Shown: positions 8,112 to 17,761 of the stretch, in pieces | Position numbering within the stretch: position 1 is the first letter of the stretch | Layout of the letters: the number at the start of each line of letters is the position of its first letter | Position numbers and translations under genes: made by a program | NCBI RefSeq assembly: GCF_001518015.1 | Contig: NZ_LPUY01000074.1 | Location: 1-64,000, forward strand | Length of the DNA: 64,000 nt | DNA from: Tritonibacter horizontis | Lineage (GTDB): Bacteria; Pseudomonadota; Alphaproteobacteria; Rhodobacterales; Rhodobacteraceae | Reading direction: 5' to 3' | Notes under the pieces: model-generated | Databases searched by the model: none | Told to the model about the DNA's origin: nothing | Seen by the model: only the letters and a program-made list of their open reading frames with translations

Positions 8112-9236
8112 ATGGTCTTTCGCGCAGCTGTCTGTTTCACCTTTCTGGCAACCTCTGCGACCTCTGTCGTGGCTGGGGAGCTTGCGACTGCCGTTGCGCT
8201 TGGCGAGGCATTGTTTTTCGAGACAGCGCTTTCGGCCAATGGAACCCAGTCCTGTGCCAGCTGTCATGACCCCAATGCCGGTTTTGTCGACCCGCGCCGG
8301 GAGGCTGACGGCGCCTTTTCGCGCGGCGATGATGGCGTGTCCCTGGGCACGCGCCATGCGCCGTCGGCGGCCTATGCGGCGCTGTCGCCCGCCTTTCACC
8401 GCAATGACGAGGGCGATTGGGTCGGGGGGCAATTCTGGGACGGGCGCGCGGCGGATCTGGCAGCCCAGGCAGGTGGGCCGATCCTCAACCCGATCGAGCT
8501 TGGCCTGACAAGCGAGGCCGAGGCGGTGGCGCGGCTCGCGGAGAATGCCGATTACGTTGCCGCCTTTGACGCGATCTACGGCGTGGACATCCCCCAGGAC
8601 GCCGCCGGGGGATTTGCCGCCCTGACCGCTGCCCTGGCGACCTTTGAACAAAGTGCTGAATTTCAGCCCTTTGACAGCAAGTACGACCGGTTCCTGCGCG
8701 GCGAGATTGACCTCAGCCCAGAAGAAGAGCTGGGGCGGCTGTTGTTCTTTTCCGAGCAATTCACCAACTGCAACCAATGCCACCAGCTGCAGCGAAGCGC
8801 CATCGACCCGGCCGAGCCCTTCACCGATTTCCGCTACCACAACATCGGGGTGCCCGCGAACCTTGTGGCGCGGAGGGAAAACGGTGTTGACGCCAACTGG
8901 GTCGACAATGGTCTGCTCGACAATCCGTTGGTGGATGACCCCGGCGCACGCGGTGCGTTCAAGACGCCGACCCTGCGCAACGTCGCGGTGACGGCGCCCT
9001 ATATGCACAATGGTGTGTTTCAGGACCTGCGCACGGTCGTGGCCTTCTATAACAAATACAATAGCAACGCCCCGTCAGCCCAGATCAACCCGGAGACAAA
9101 CGCCCCCTGGGGTGCGCCGCCGGTGCCCGAGACAATTGCGACCGAAGAGCTGACCCATGGGCCTGCTCTGGATGCGCGCCGGATCGACGCATTGGTGGCG
9201 TTCTTGCGCACGTTGACGGACGCCAGATACGAGTGA
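8112..9236 (+). CDS. Di-haem cytochrome c peroxidase / MauG-like protein
   Basis: A periplasmic di-haem protein of the CcpA/MauG family. The signal peptide spans about 1-22 (TSVVAGE). Two c-type haem sites are present: CASCH at 48-52 and CNQCH at 220-224. Family blocks RHAPS, QFWDGRA, FRYHNIGVP and PTLRNVAVTAPYMHNG are visible; the last contains a candidate distal Met ligand. At 374 residues it is of normal length. Family members either reduce H2O2 or modify a partner protein. The partner is not encoded nearby, so the substrate is unknown. It appears to be a single-gene unit. Confidence 0.85.
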   Translation: MVFRAAVCFTFLATSATSVVAGELATAVALGEALFFETALSANGTQSCASCHDPNAGFVDPRREADGAFSRGDDGVSLGTRHAPSAAYAALSPAFHRNDEGDWVGGQFWDGRAADLAAQAGGPILNPIELGLTSEAEAVARLAENADYVAAFDAIYGVDIPQDAAGGFAALTAALATFEQSAEFQPFDSKYDRFLRGEIDLSPEEELGRLLFFSEQFTNCNQCHQLQRSAIDPAEPFTDFRYHNIGVPANLVARRENGVDANWVDNGLLDNPLVDDPGARGAFKTPTLRNVAVTAPYMHNGVFQDLRTVVAFYNKYNSNAPSAQINPETNAPWGAPPVPETIATEELTHGPALDARRIDALVAFLRTLTDARYE

Positions 9237-9386
9237 TCTGGCCAAATTGGGCGCGCGCGAAGCACAACCAAGGCGGGTTTGCGTGAATTTCCAAGAAAAA
9301 GACACAATTTTGAACCAACCGATTTACCGGGGGTTCACTTCTCTGCCGCAGGGTCGGGCGCATCGTTATAGAAGGGCGAACGTTAC

Positions 9387-10802
9387 ATGCTGGTAGAAAA
9401 CAGCCAAATTCCCGATGCCTTGAGCGAGGCATTCGCAACCGTCGACGGACTGATGTCCACGGGCAAATATGCGCAATCTCTCAGCGTGATGTTGCCCTAT
9501 GTCAAGTCTGGTGAACTTGATCTGCGGCTGCTTGAACGCACCGCCGACTGTTTTTATGAAATGCGTGACTTTGACAATGCGATCAATGTCATGAAGCATA
9601 TCACCGACAGTCACCCCGAAGATGCCGCCAGCTGGGGCAAACTGGGTCTGATGCTGCAGAGCAATGGCGAACTGAGCGATGCCGCGACGGCGTTCGAGCA
9701 GGTGCTGCAACAGGATCCGAACTCCATCCCCGCCCTGACGGCCCTGAACGGGATCGAGACTTTTTCGGTCGACAGCCTTTATGCACAACGCCTGCTTTCG
9801 CTGTCTGAACGTGACGATCTGGCCGCGAGCCATCGCGCGCTGGTGCATCATGCGCTGGCTCAGATTGCCCATGCCGCAGGCGAGACATCGGTCGCCTACA
9901 CGCTGTTCCAATCGTCCCGACAGGAAGTCGGGGGCACGTTTGTCCCTGCGATCTTTGACGAAATGGTTCAGGAACAAGAGCAACTGTTCGAGCCGCGCAT
10001 TGAAACAGGCGACACGGCCGATCTGCCAAAGATCGTCTTTGTGGGTGGGATGCCAATGGCGGGCACCGGGCTGGTGAACCGCATCCTGTCGAAACATTCC
10101 AACGTGTTCAGCGTCGGCGAAACCACCGCGCTCTCGCGTACCCATGGCGCCATCCGCATGCATCTGGCCAAGACAGATCGCCCCTGCAACTATTGGGACT
10201 GGCTGGACCAGCTGACTGCTGAAGAGATCGACATCTTCCGTCAGTATTATCTGGAACGCGCGCTGGGGGGCCAGGCTGCCGGTTGCAAGACCATTGTCGA
10301 CGCCCACCCGCTGGGCTGTCTTGAATTCGGGCTGGCACAGATTCTGTTCCCCGAGGCCAAATTCGTCTTTATGTCGCGTCATCCGCTGGACACCGCTCTG
10401 GCCAATGTCGCGTCCAATGTGCTCAACGGCAATGGGCTCGCCTCGCGGGCAGATTGGATCGCTCAGGCCACCCGCGCGGTCTATTCCTCGGCCACGCATT
10501 ATGCGGGCAAGCTGGGCGACGCCATGCATATGCAATCTTACGAGGCGCTGGTGCAGAGCCCCGACAGTGAGATCGCCAAGCTGCTGGAGCATTCAGGACT
10601 GGATTTCCAGGAGGCCTGCCTGACGCCGAACCCGCTGTGTGTGATCGACAATGTCGCCGCCAAGCTGGGCCACGAGGAATTGTCACCTGACACGCAGGGG
10701 CATTGGAAAACCTACGAGGCAGAGCTGGCTCCGGTTGCCGAGGCCCTTGGCGGGGACCGTTGGATTTCCGCATGGGAAACCTTTGACGAGGCGCTGCGCT
10801 AA
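9387..10802 (+). CDS. TPR-containing sulfotransferase family protein
   Basis: A 471-residue two-part protein. Residues about 1-210 are helical with tetratricopeptide-like units (for example ASWGKLGLMLQSNGELSDAA split by short loops). From about 215 it has a sulfotransferase fold: the PAPS 5'-phosphosulfate loop is IVFVGGMPMAGTGL, and the 3'-phosphate-binding region is KFVFMSRHPLDTALAN. TPR-sulfotransferases of this type are common in marine alphaproteobacteria, mostly without known acceptors. It is monocistronic and ends at the terminator 10883-10920. Confidence 0.82.
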   Translation: MLVENSQIPDALSEAFATVDGLMSTGKYAQSLSVMLPYVKSGELDLRLLERTADCFYEMRDFDNAINVMKHITDSHPEDAASWGKLGLMLQSNGELSDAATAFEQVLQQDPNSIPALTALNGIETFSVDSLYAQRLLSLSERDDLAASHRALVHHALAQIAHAAGETSVAYTLFQSSRQEVGGTFVPAIFDEMVQEQEQLFEPRIETGDTADLPKIVFVGGMPMAGTGLVNRILSKHSNVFSVGETTALSRTHGAIRMHLAKTDRPCNYWDWLDQLTAEEIDIFRQYYLERALGGQAAGCKTIVDAHPLGCLEFGLAQILFPEAKFVFMSRHPLDTALANVASNVLNGNGLASRADWIAQATRAVYSSATHYAGKLGDAMHMQSYEALVQSPDSEIAKLLEHSGLDFQEACLTPNPLCVIDNVAAKLGHEELSPDTQGHWKTYEAELAPVAEALGGDRWISAWETFDEALR

Positions 10803-10882
10803 ACCGTCATCGCCCTTCTGTGATCTGGCCGCTCGACCGGCGTCGGCGGAGGTTTCCGTCGGATCGCCCGAAGCAATGGATC

Positions 10883-10920
10883 AAAAAGCTGCCCTGCCGG
10901 ATCTGGCGGGGCAGCTTTTT
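10883..10920. terminator. Bidirectional intrinsic terminator
   Basis: AAAAAGCTGCC at 10883-10893 pairs with GGCAGCTTTTT at 10910-10920. The stem is flanked by A- and T-runs, so it can end the sulfotransferase transcript on plus and the ABC transporter operon on minus. Confidence 0.85.
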
Positions 10921-11000
10921 GCCGTTCTCAGCGGCGTGGGGCGGCAAGTGTGGTGCCCGTCAGCGCCGCGACGGGACAGGGCGCCGCGGTCGCACCCAGG

Positions 11001-13088
11001 TCATTCGGCTGCGATCTTGATCACCGGCTCCATGCTGTTCAGGTCCGCGTCGCTCAGATGGCATTTGATCTGATGACCGTTTGCAAGGCTGCGGATGGGG
11101 GGCACGTCGGTCTCGCACAGCCCGCCGGGCACTTTTGATTTCCAGCGACAGCGGGTCTGGAAGGGGCAGCCGGGCGGTGGATTCATCGCCGAGGGAATGT
11201 CGCCCTCCAGCACGATATGTGTTTTCTCGATCGAGGTGTCGGCAATTGGTACGGCCGACAACAGGGCCTCGGTATAGGGGTGATAGGGCGGCGAAAAGAC
11301 CTGATCCGTATCGCCGAGTTCGACCACATGGCCGAGATACATCACCATCACCCGGTCCGACAGATAGCGCACGATCGACAGATCGTGGCTGATGAACAGC
11401 AAGGTGGTTTTTTCCTTGCGCTGGATTTCCATCAACAGGTCGGTGACCGCGGCCTGAACCGACACATCCAATGCGGAGACAGGTTCGTCCGCCACCACGA
11501 TCCGCGCCCCACCGGCAAAGGCGCGGGCAATGCCGACCCGCTGTTTCTGCCCACCAGAAAGCTGTCGCGGCATCCGGTCGGCAAAGGCGCGCGGCAGTTT
11601 CACCAGATCCAGCAGCTCCAGCATCCGCTCTTTGCGCTCCACGTCGTTGTTGCCAATGCCAAAGACATCCAGCGCACGGATGATCTGCCGCCCCACCGTC
11701 ATCGACGGGTTGAGCGTGTCAAAGGGGTTCTGAAACACCATCTGCACATCGGCAATGGTGCCCGCATCGCGCGCCTGGATCGGGATCTGTTCAATATTGC
11801 GATTGTCGAGCAGGATCTCGCCTTCGGTTGCGGTCTCCAGCCCCATCAGGACCTTGGCAAAGGTGGATTTGCCGCAGCCGGACTCGCCGACGATGGCGAG
11901 TGTTTCGGATTCGCGGGCTTCGAAACTCAGCGTTTCGTTCGCCTTTACGACCTTGGTGGCGCCCCCCCCAAATAACGCATTGGCCGCGACCTCGTAGTAT
12001 TTCTTCAGCCCGTCTATCTTCAGGACCACGCGTCCGGGTTCGTTTTTCTGCTTCTGCGCGCCCAGGGTCAGCGGCGCGGACCAGTCGATGTCCTGAAAAC
12101 GGACGCAGCGGGTGTGGTGGCGTTCGTTGTCGGGAACGCTCACCATCGCGATATCGCCCGCGTCACAGCGTCCGGCCACGAAAAAGTCGCAGCGCGGGCC
12201 AAAATTGCAGCCTCTGGGCCGTTCATGCGGCAGGGGGAAATTGCCGGGAATGGCCACCAGCGGGCGGCTGTTCTTGTCCGCGCCGGGCAGGGGGATCGAC
12301 CGGAACAGCGCCTGCGTATAGGGGTGGCGCATCTCGTCAAAAACATCCTCGATGGAGCCACGCTCCACCGCCTCGCCGGAATACATCACGCAGATCCGGT
12401 CACAGGTTTCCAGCACCAGCCCGAGGTTGTGCGAAATGAACAGCATCGATGTGCCGTATTTCTTGCCAAGATCCTTGACCAGCTCGACCACGGCGGCCTC
12501 GACCGTCACATCGAGCGCGGTGGTCGGTTCGTCCAGGATCAACAGCGAGGGTTTCGACATCAACGCCATGGCGATGACGATCCGTTGCTGCTGACCACCC
12601 GACAGTTGGTGCGGGTAGGAGGACAGGATGCGTTTGGGGTCCGGCAGTTTCACATCCGTGACCACCTCGAGCGCGCGGGCAAAGGCCTCTTTTTCGCTGA
12701 CGCCTTCGTGGATCATCGGCACTTCCATCAGTTGCTTGCCGATCTTCATCGCCGGGTTGAGCGAGGCCATCGGCTCCTGATAGATCATCGCGATCTCGTT
12801 GCCGCGCACGTCGCGCAGCTCCTCGGCGGTCATGTCCGACAGGTCCTGGCCCTTGAACTTGATCGAGCCGCCGACGATCCGGCCGTTTTTGCCGAGATCC
12901 TGCATCACGCCCAGCGCCACGGTGGATTTGCCGCAACCGGATTCGCCGACCAGCCCGACCGCTTCGCCCGGTTGCACGGAGACGGAGAAATCCATCACCG
13001 CCGGGATTTCGCGCAGGCGGGTGAAAAAGGAGATGGACAGTTTGTCGATCTCCAGGATCGGGCCGTCGTAATCTGCAAGTTTGCTCAT
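11001..13088 (-). CDS. Peptide-type ABC transporter, fused double ATPase (DppD-DppF type)
   Basis: A 695-residue protein that joins both ATPase subunits of an oligopeptide/dipeptide importer. Cassette 1 (about 10-260) and cassette 2 (about 355-600) each show Walker A GESGCGKST, signature LSGGQQQR or LSGGQKQR, and a Walker B Asp/Glu (ILDEPTTALD, VADEPVSALD). Each is followed by an oligopeptide-binding C-terminal extension with cysteines (CNFGPRCDF; CPFQTRC). It is the last gene of a four-gene minus-strand operon behind the two permeases. Substrate is unknown; peptide, opine or glycoside importers share this layout. Confidence 0.92.
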   Translation of the reverse strand: MSKLADYDGPILEIDKLSISFFTRLREIPAVMDFSVSVQPGEAVGLVGESGCGKSTVALGVMQDLGKNGRIVGGSIKFKGQDLSDMTAEELRDVRGNEIAMIYQEPMASLNPAMKIGKQLMEVPMIHEGVSEKEAFARALEVVTDVKLPDPKRILSSYPHQLSGGQQQRIVIAMALMSKPSLLILDEPTTALDVTVEAAVVELVKDLGKKYGTSMLFISHNLGLVLETCDRICVMYSGEAVERGSIEDVFDEMRHPYTQALFRSIPLPGADKNSRPLVAIPGNFPLPHERPRGCNFGPRCDFFVAGRCDAGDIAMVSVPDNERHHTRCVRFQDIDWSAPLTLGAQKQKNEPGRVVLKIDGLKKYYEVAANALFGGGATKVVKANETLSFEARESETLAIVGESGCGKSTFAKVLMGLETATEGEILLDNRNIEQIPIQARDAGTIADVQMVFQNPFDTLNPSMTVGRQIIRALDVFGIGNNDVERKERMLELLDLVKLPRAFADRMPRQLSGGQKQRVGIARAFAGGARIVVADEPVSALDVSVQAAVTDLLMEIQRKEKTTLLFISHDLSIVRYLSDRVMVMYLGHVVELGDTDQVFSPPYHPYTEALLSAVPIADTSIEKTHIVLEGDIPSAMNPPPGCPFQTRCRWKSKVPGGLCETDVPPIRSLANGHQIKCHLSDADLNSMEPVIKIAAE

Positions 13089-13181
13089 CTTCGTCTCCCT
13101 GGTGGACCATCCGAAACAGCTGGGTCGGTCTGGGCCAGAATACCTTGGGCGGCGGCCGGGACGGGCCCGGCCGAGTGCATA

Positions 13182-14618
13182 TCAGTCTTTCAGGCTCTCT
13201 TCGCGCAGGCCATCGGCCAGCAGGTTCAGCCCCAAAACCAGGCTCATCAACGCCACCGCAGGCGGCAAGGCAGGGTGCAGGTAGATCCGCAGCAGCTTGC
13301 GCCCGTCATTGATGGTCGAGCCCCAGTCCGGGCTTTCGGGGGGCAGACCCAGGCCGAAGAAGCCAAGCGTGCCAAGCAGGATGGTGGTGTAGCCGATGCG
13401 CAGGCAGAAATCGACGATCAGCGGACCGCGCACATTCGGCAGAATTTCCCAGAGCATGATATACCAGGGCCGTTCGCCACGGGTCTGGGCGGCGGCCACG
13501 TAGTCGCGCGTCTTGATGTCCATGGCGAGGCCCCGCACGATGCGGAACACGGTCGGCGAATTCACAAACACCACAGAGACAAACACCACCAGCACACCGC
13601 CGGGGACCTCAAAGAAATCCAGCGGCCAAAAGTCGATCTTGGACCCGGCGGAGTTGATCAGCGACATATAGGTCAGAAAGATCGGCAGCAGCACGACCGC
13701 CAGCCAGATCCGGTTTTTACCGGGCTGGGTGCGGAACCGCGAGTGGATCAGCACCGCGCAGAACACCAGCGGAAAGGCAAAGAGCACCACCGCCATGAAC
13801 TGCGGCAAACCGGTCGCCACGATCTCTGGTGTGACGAGGAGGTAGAACAACAAGATGACCGGAAAGGCCAGGATCAGGTTCGCAATGAACGACAGCGCCG
13901 TGTCGAGGCGCCCGCCATAATAACCAGCAGGCAGGCCCAGCGTGATCCCGACCATAAAGGCAAAGAGCGTCGCGAGGGGGGCATATTTCAGAACCTCGCC
14001 CGCGCCTTTGACCACGCGGGAAAAGACATCCCGCGCCAGGTTGTCGCCGCCCAGAAGATACCAGGCATAGTCCCCCTCATCCGCGCCCCGGACCGGCGTG
14101 CCGGGGACCTTGTTTTTCATGCCGGAGATCTGCCCAAGCGGATCATGGGTGGCAATCAGGTCCAGCGCGCCGAACAGGCCGGTGAAGACCCAGAACATCA
14201 CCAGGGCAAAGCCGATCATGCCAATCGGGCTGTCAAAAAGCTTGCCATAGAGACCAAGCCGGCGTTTGAAGCTGACCGACAGGCCAAAGAGCAGCAGCAA
14301 TGCCACCCAGGTTGGCAGCAACTGGCGCGATATTGCGCCCAGGATGCCAGCGTCGCTTCCCAGGATCAGCCCCAACACGACATAGGCCAGCGCGAGGGCC
14401 GCCACCAAGAGACAGCTGAATTTTACGCCAAGCCCTGCTATCGCCTGCGGGTTGCCGGCCAGTGTCATTGTGCCATCCGCGTTGGCGACATGGCGCGTTC
14501 CGGCGGTGAGGATGCTGAGCAGCATCCAGATCACAAGAGCCGCGGCCATCGCCACAAGTGCAATCGCGAAGATCATGTTGAGAAAGGCGAGCGAGCCCGT
14601 CCATGTCAAAGGGTCCAT
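13182..14618 (-). CDS. ABC transporter permease (DppC type) with long N-terminal extension
   Basis: Inner-membrane permease of the peptide importer, 478 residues, whereas ordinary DppC proteins are near 300. The extra sequence is an N-terminal block of about 130 residues with several hydrophobic helices, plus a membrane-like insertion in the middle (about 285-345). The binding-protein-dependent permease core is visible: GGDNLARDVFSRVVKGAG near 185, the EAA-like loop (DYVAAAQTRGERPWYIMLWEILPN region), and the C-terminal GFFGLGLPPESPDWGSTI block. Only 16 bases separate it from the partner permease. Confidence 0.88.
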   Translation of the reverse strand: MDPLTWTGSLAFLNMIFAIALVAMAAALVIWMLLSILTAGTRHVANADGTMTLAGNPQAIAGLGVKFSCLLVAALALAYVVLGLILGSDAGILGAISRQLLPTWVALLLLFGLSVSFKRRLGLYGKLFDSPIGMIGFALVMFWVFTGLFGALDLIATHDPLGQISGMKNKVPGTPVRGADEGDYAWYLLGGDNLARDVFSRVVKGAGEVLKYAPLATLFAFMVGITLGLPAGYYGGRLDTALSFIANLILAFPVILLFYLLVTPEIVATGLPQFMAVVLFAFPLVFCAVLIHSRFRTQPGKNRIWLAVVLLPIFLTYMSLINSAGSKIDFWPLDFFEVPGGVLVVFVSVVFVNSPTVFRIVRGLAMDIKTRDYVAAAQTRGERPWYIMLWEILPNVRGPLIVDFCLRIGYTTILLGTLGFFGLGLPPESPDWGSTINDGRKLLRIYLHPALPPAVALMSLVLGLNLLADGLREESLKD

Positions 14619-14634
14619 GAGATGCCTCCCTGCC

Positions 14635-15687
14635 TTAGGAAATTCGAATACGGGGGTTCAGGAACACATAGCCGATATCGGCAATGAGCTGTGTCAGCAG
14701 AACCACGATGACGGAGACAACGGAGATTGCCAGCAGCAGCTCGATGTCATTGTTGCTTGCAGCTTCGACCAGCGCCCAGCCGAAGCCTTTGTAGTTGAAC
14801 AGGGTTTCGACGATCACGACGCCATTCAACAGCCAGGGAAACTGCAGCATGATAACGGTAAACGGCGCGATCAGCGCATTGCGCAGGGCGTGTTTCAGCA
14901 CGATGTTGGGGAAACTCACCCCTTTGAGCCGCGCCGTGCGCACATATTGCGCTGTCATGACCTCTGTCATCGAGGCGCGGGTCATGCGGGCGATATAGCC
15001 CATGCCATAAAGCGCGATGGTCAGCACCGGCAAAAAGAAATTTTCAAAGGTCGGGTTTTCCATCGCGGCGGTGGCGGTGCCCTTGAACCAGTTGAGCCCC
15101 ACCGTGGTCGAGGCAAAAACCGCGATAAAGATCACACCCGATACATATTCCGGCGTCGCGGTGGTCATGATCGACAGGGTGGAGAGCGACCGGTCCATGG
15201 CGGAGCCTTCGCGCATGCCTGCCAGCACTCCGACGATCAGCGCCGAGGGGATCATCAGGATCAGCACCCACATCATCAGATAGCCGGTATTGCCGAGCCG
15301 CGTCTGGATGATATCCCCGACGCCAGTCTTGAAACGGGTGGAATAGCCCCAGTCGCCCTGAAGGATGCCGCAGAACCGGGGCGCATCGGCGGCCACCTCC
15401 GGCGGCACGGTGCCGGTCACGCAGCGGCCGCTGACGCCTGCGTCGCTGACATAGGTCCAGCCCGGCACCACGCCCAGCCACTGGCCGTATTTGACGGCCA
15501 TCGGTTGACCGTAACCGTTTTTGTTCAGCCAGCTGGCGACGGCCTCGTCCGACATGCGAAAGTTGCCTTCGGTCTTGGCGAGCTTTTCCAGGTTCGGGTA
15601 GAGATTTGTCAGAAAGAACACGATGAACGTCAGGCACAACGCCGTCATGATCATCACGCCCGTGCGACGCAATATGAATAGTCCCAT
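14635..15687 (-). CDS. ABC transporter permease (DppB type)
   Basis: A 350-residue inner-membrane permease, first of the two in the operon. It starts MGLFILRRTGVMIMTALCL, the usual first helix. The core has GDWGYSTRF, the EAA-like segment (TRASMTEVMTAQYVRTARLKG split across the loop) and the closing helices with LLTQLIADIGYVFLNPRIR, the family C-terminus. A periplasmic insertion with two Cys residues (GRCVTG, RFCGIL) lies near residues 85-115. It follows the binding-protein gene after 162 bases containing a large hairpin. Confidence 0.9.
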   Translation of the reverse strand: MGLFILRRTGVMIMTALCLTFIVFFLTNLYPNLEKLAKTEGNFRMSDEAVASWLNKNGYGQPMAVKYGQWLGVVPGWTYVSDAGVSGRCVTGTVPPEVAADAPRFCGILQGDWGYSTRFKTGVGDIIQTRLGNTGYLMMWVLILMIPSALIVGVLAGMREGSAMDRSLSTLSIMTTATPEYVSGVIFIAVFASTTVGLNWFKGTATAAMENPTFENFFLPVLTIALYGMGYIARMTRASMTEVMTAQYVRTARLKGVSFPNIVLKHALRNALIAPFTVIMLQFPWLLNGVVIVETLFNYKGFGWALVEAASNNDIELLLAISVVSVIVVLLTQLIADIGYVFLNPRIRIS

Positions 15688-15788
15688 GTGATCCCCTGCA
15701 GACTGGCGGTCGGCTGGCCCTGAATGGTGCCGAAACTGGGCATTCCGGATCGGGGGCCGTCTTGTTCTTGTTTTTGTTTGGTCTTTCA

Positions 15789-15824
15789 GGGCTGCCCCAG
15801 GCCCGAGAGCAAGAGGGGCAACCC
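15789..15824 (-). other. Hairpin between binding-protein and permease genes
   Basis: GGGCTGCCCC at 15789-15798 pairs over ten positions with GGGGCAACCC at 15815-15824 (one G-T wobble on the transcript), loop 16. No T-run follows on the minus strand. Placement just after the binding-protein stop suggests 3'-end stabilisation or partial attenuation, giving more binding protein than permease. Confidence 0.55.
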
Positions 15825-15849
15825 AGGATTATCGGGTGGTTGGCACGGC

Positions 15850-17514
15850 TTAGGCCGCCCAACCCCATTTGTAGTGATGGTGCTCGTAAGAGATATGCAT
15901 ATCGGCGCCGCTGACGCCCTCGCGCATGTGACGGAACAGGGATTTCCAGTAGGGCTGGATGGTCACCCCTTCTTCCTGGATCAGCGCCTGACCCTTGGCG
16001 ACAACTTCGCGGCGCTTGTCCACATCCGCGATGGCCAGAGCTTCGGTCAGCAGCGCATCGAATTCCGGGTTCGACCAGCCGAATTCGTTCCAGGCCTCGC
16101 CAGAGCGATAGGCCAGCGCCCAGATCTGCACGCCCAAGGGACGGTGGTTCCAGTTGGTGGAGCTGAACGGATATTTGGTCCAGTCATTCCAGAAGGTGGA
16201 GCCCGGCAGCACGGTCCGTTTCACCTTGAAGCCCGCGTCGCGCAGCTGCGCGGCGACCGCATCGGTGGTGTTCTTGCGCCAGTCGTCGTCGATGGAGATG
16301 ATCTCGTGTTCGAAATCCATCATCCCGGCTTCTTCCATCAGGGCACGTGCACCTTCGGGGTCGGCTTCTTTCTTTGGCAGCTCGGCATATTCCGGGTGGG
16401 CCGGACCGACATGGTGGTTTTCCGCGACCACACCCCGGTTGCCATAGCCCAGTTCCAGACAGATGTTGTTGTCGACGGCCATATTGATTGCCTGACGGAC
16501 GCGTTTGTCCGCATATGGCGTCTTGCCGTCGATTTCTGCCAATTGGTTCGGGCGCACGACGATGGTGGCCATGGTCACGACTTCGGATTTCACAAAGCCC
16601 AGCGCGTCCATCACGTCGATGAATTCACCAACGGATTCATAGAGCATGTCGACTTCTTCGGATTCCAGCGCGGACAGCCACGAGGATGGATCGGTGCCAA
16701 AGTCGATGTATTCGATGGTATCCAGCGCCGGTTTGCCAAAGACCGCTTCGCCCCACCATGTGTGGTCTTCGTTGCGGGTCAGAACGCATTTCACGCCAAC
16801 TTCGAGTTCCGAAATCAGATAGGGGCCGGTGCCGACCGCATTCTGCGCATCATCGGCAGAGAAGCTGGCATGGGTGATGGCGGCGGGATAGTCCGCCATG
16901 CCGGGGATGATGGAAATGTCAGAGGTCGGCAGCTTCAGCTTTACCGTGTGGCTGTCCACCACTTCGATGGCGCCATCGAGGGCCGTCCCGGTGTCAGGGT
17001 CGATCAGGCTGCTGAAACGGCCGGCCATGGAGTTGCCTTCCATGTCCTTGTCGCACCAGCCGATGATGTTCCGCGCCACATCTTCGGCTGTGAAGTCGTC
17101 GCCATTGTTCCACTTGACGCCCTGGCGCACGTTCAACGTGTATTCGTCGGCGGCATCGTTGACTTCCCAGCTCTCCAGAAGCATCGGCGTGAAGCTCCCG
17201 TCGTTGTTGTATTCGACGAGATATTCCAGGGTGCCGCGCGATTCGTTGCCGATCTCGGACCAGTCATAGGTGCGCGGATCTTTCAGGCCACGGACGTTCA
17301 TCTGGACACGCAGGGTGCCGCCATCCTGCATTTCGGTTGCAGCGCGTGCTGGGGCGGCGAGACCGATCATGCCATAGGCTGCTGTCGCCGAGACACCCAA
17401 AGCTGTGGCGCGAGTCAGAAACTCGCGACGTGAGATCTTGCCGGTCTTAAGTTCCTGCGCATGCATTTCTGCCGCCCAATGGGGGGACGCGCTCTTGTGT
17501 TTGGTGGTGGTCAT
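15850..17514 (-). CDS. ABC transporter substrate-binding protein, family 5 (peptide type)
   Basis: A 554-residue periplasmic binding protein of the DppA/OppA family (SBP_bac_5). The N-terminus has a twin-arginine signal, [19 protein letters not shown], ending ARA near residue 50, so export folded through Tat is expected. The family block [14 protein letters not shown] lies near 130, and the C-terminal part ([19 protein letters not shown]) is typical. It is the first gene of the transporter operon. The AraC-family gene lies upstream in the same direction, with a 247-base gap holding candidate operator repeats. Confidence 0.92.
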   Translation of the reverse strand: MTTTKHKSASPHWAAEMHAQELKTGKISRREFLTRATALGVSATAAYGMIGLAAPARAATEMQDGGTLRVQMNVRGLKDPRTYDWSEIGNESRGTLEYLVEYNNDGSFTPMLLESWEVNDAADEYTLNVRQGVKWNNGDDFTAEDVARNIIGWCDKDMEGNSMAGRFSSLIDPDTGTALDGAIEVVDSHTVKLKLPTSDISIIPGMADYPAAITHASFSADDAQNAVGTGPYLISELEVGVKCVLTRNEDHTWWGEAVFGKPALDTIEYIDFGTDPSSWLSALESEEVDMLYESVGEFIDVMDALGFVKSEVVTMATIVVRPNQLAEIDGKTPYADKRVRQAINMAVDNNICLELGYGNRGVVAENHHVGPAHPEYAELPKKEADPEGARALMEEAGMMDFEHEIISIDDDWRKNTTDAVAAQLRDAGFKVKRTVLPGSTFWNDWTKYPFSSTNWNHRPLGVQIWALAYRSGEAWNEFGWSNPEFDALLTEALAIADVDKRREVVAKGQALIQEEGVTIQPYWKSLFRHMREGVSGADMHISYEHHHYKWGWAA

Positions 17515-17685
17515 TGATTTCTCCCGGTTCCAGACCGTCGTTGTGCGGGTCTCCTCGGATACGAGACCCCGCGCCGCGGGCTATTGGTATCATGTTGAGA
17601 TAGTTGACTAGTCACAGGGTATCTCGACTTTCCCATACGGCAATAGTTCCGCCATCAGGTCAATGCACAGTATCGACACCATGAA

Positions 17686-17728
17686 GTAAAAAAACGACAT
17701 CCAGGCTGTCGCGATTGAGAAAACGACA
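17686..17728. promoter_or_regulatory. Direct repeat upstream of ABC operon (candidate AraC-type sites)
   Basis: AAAACGACA occurs at 17691-17699 and again at 17720-17728, 29 bases apart, each preceded by an A-rich G(T/A)(G/A)A context (from 17686 and 17717). Similar GTGAAAAAA repeats lie upstream of the araC-type gene. This would fit operators of that regulator; no experimental match is known to me. Confidence 0.35.
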
Positions 17729-17761
17729 CTTCTGTACAGTTTTCGCGGTCCGTTTGCGAAA

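Noticed and set aside
12114-14687. Very long plus-strand open frame (857 codons) opposite the ABC ATPase and permease genes
   Set aside because: Antisense to two clear genes, composition dominated by His/Gln/Arg/Asp typical of reversed GC-rich coding DNA, no domain.
15724-17433. 569-codon plus-strand frame opposite the substrate-binding protein
   Set aside because: The minus strand encodes a clear SBP_bac_5 protein with Tat signal; the plus frame has no family features.
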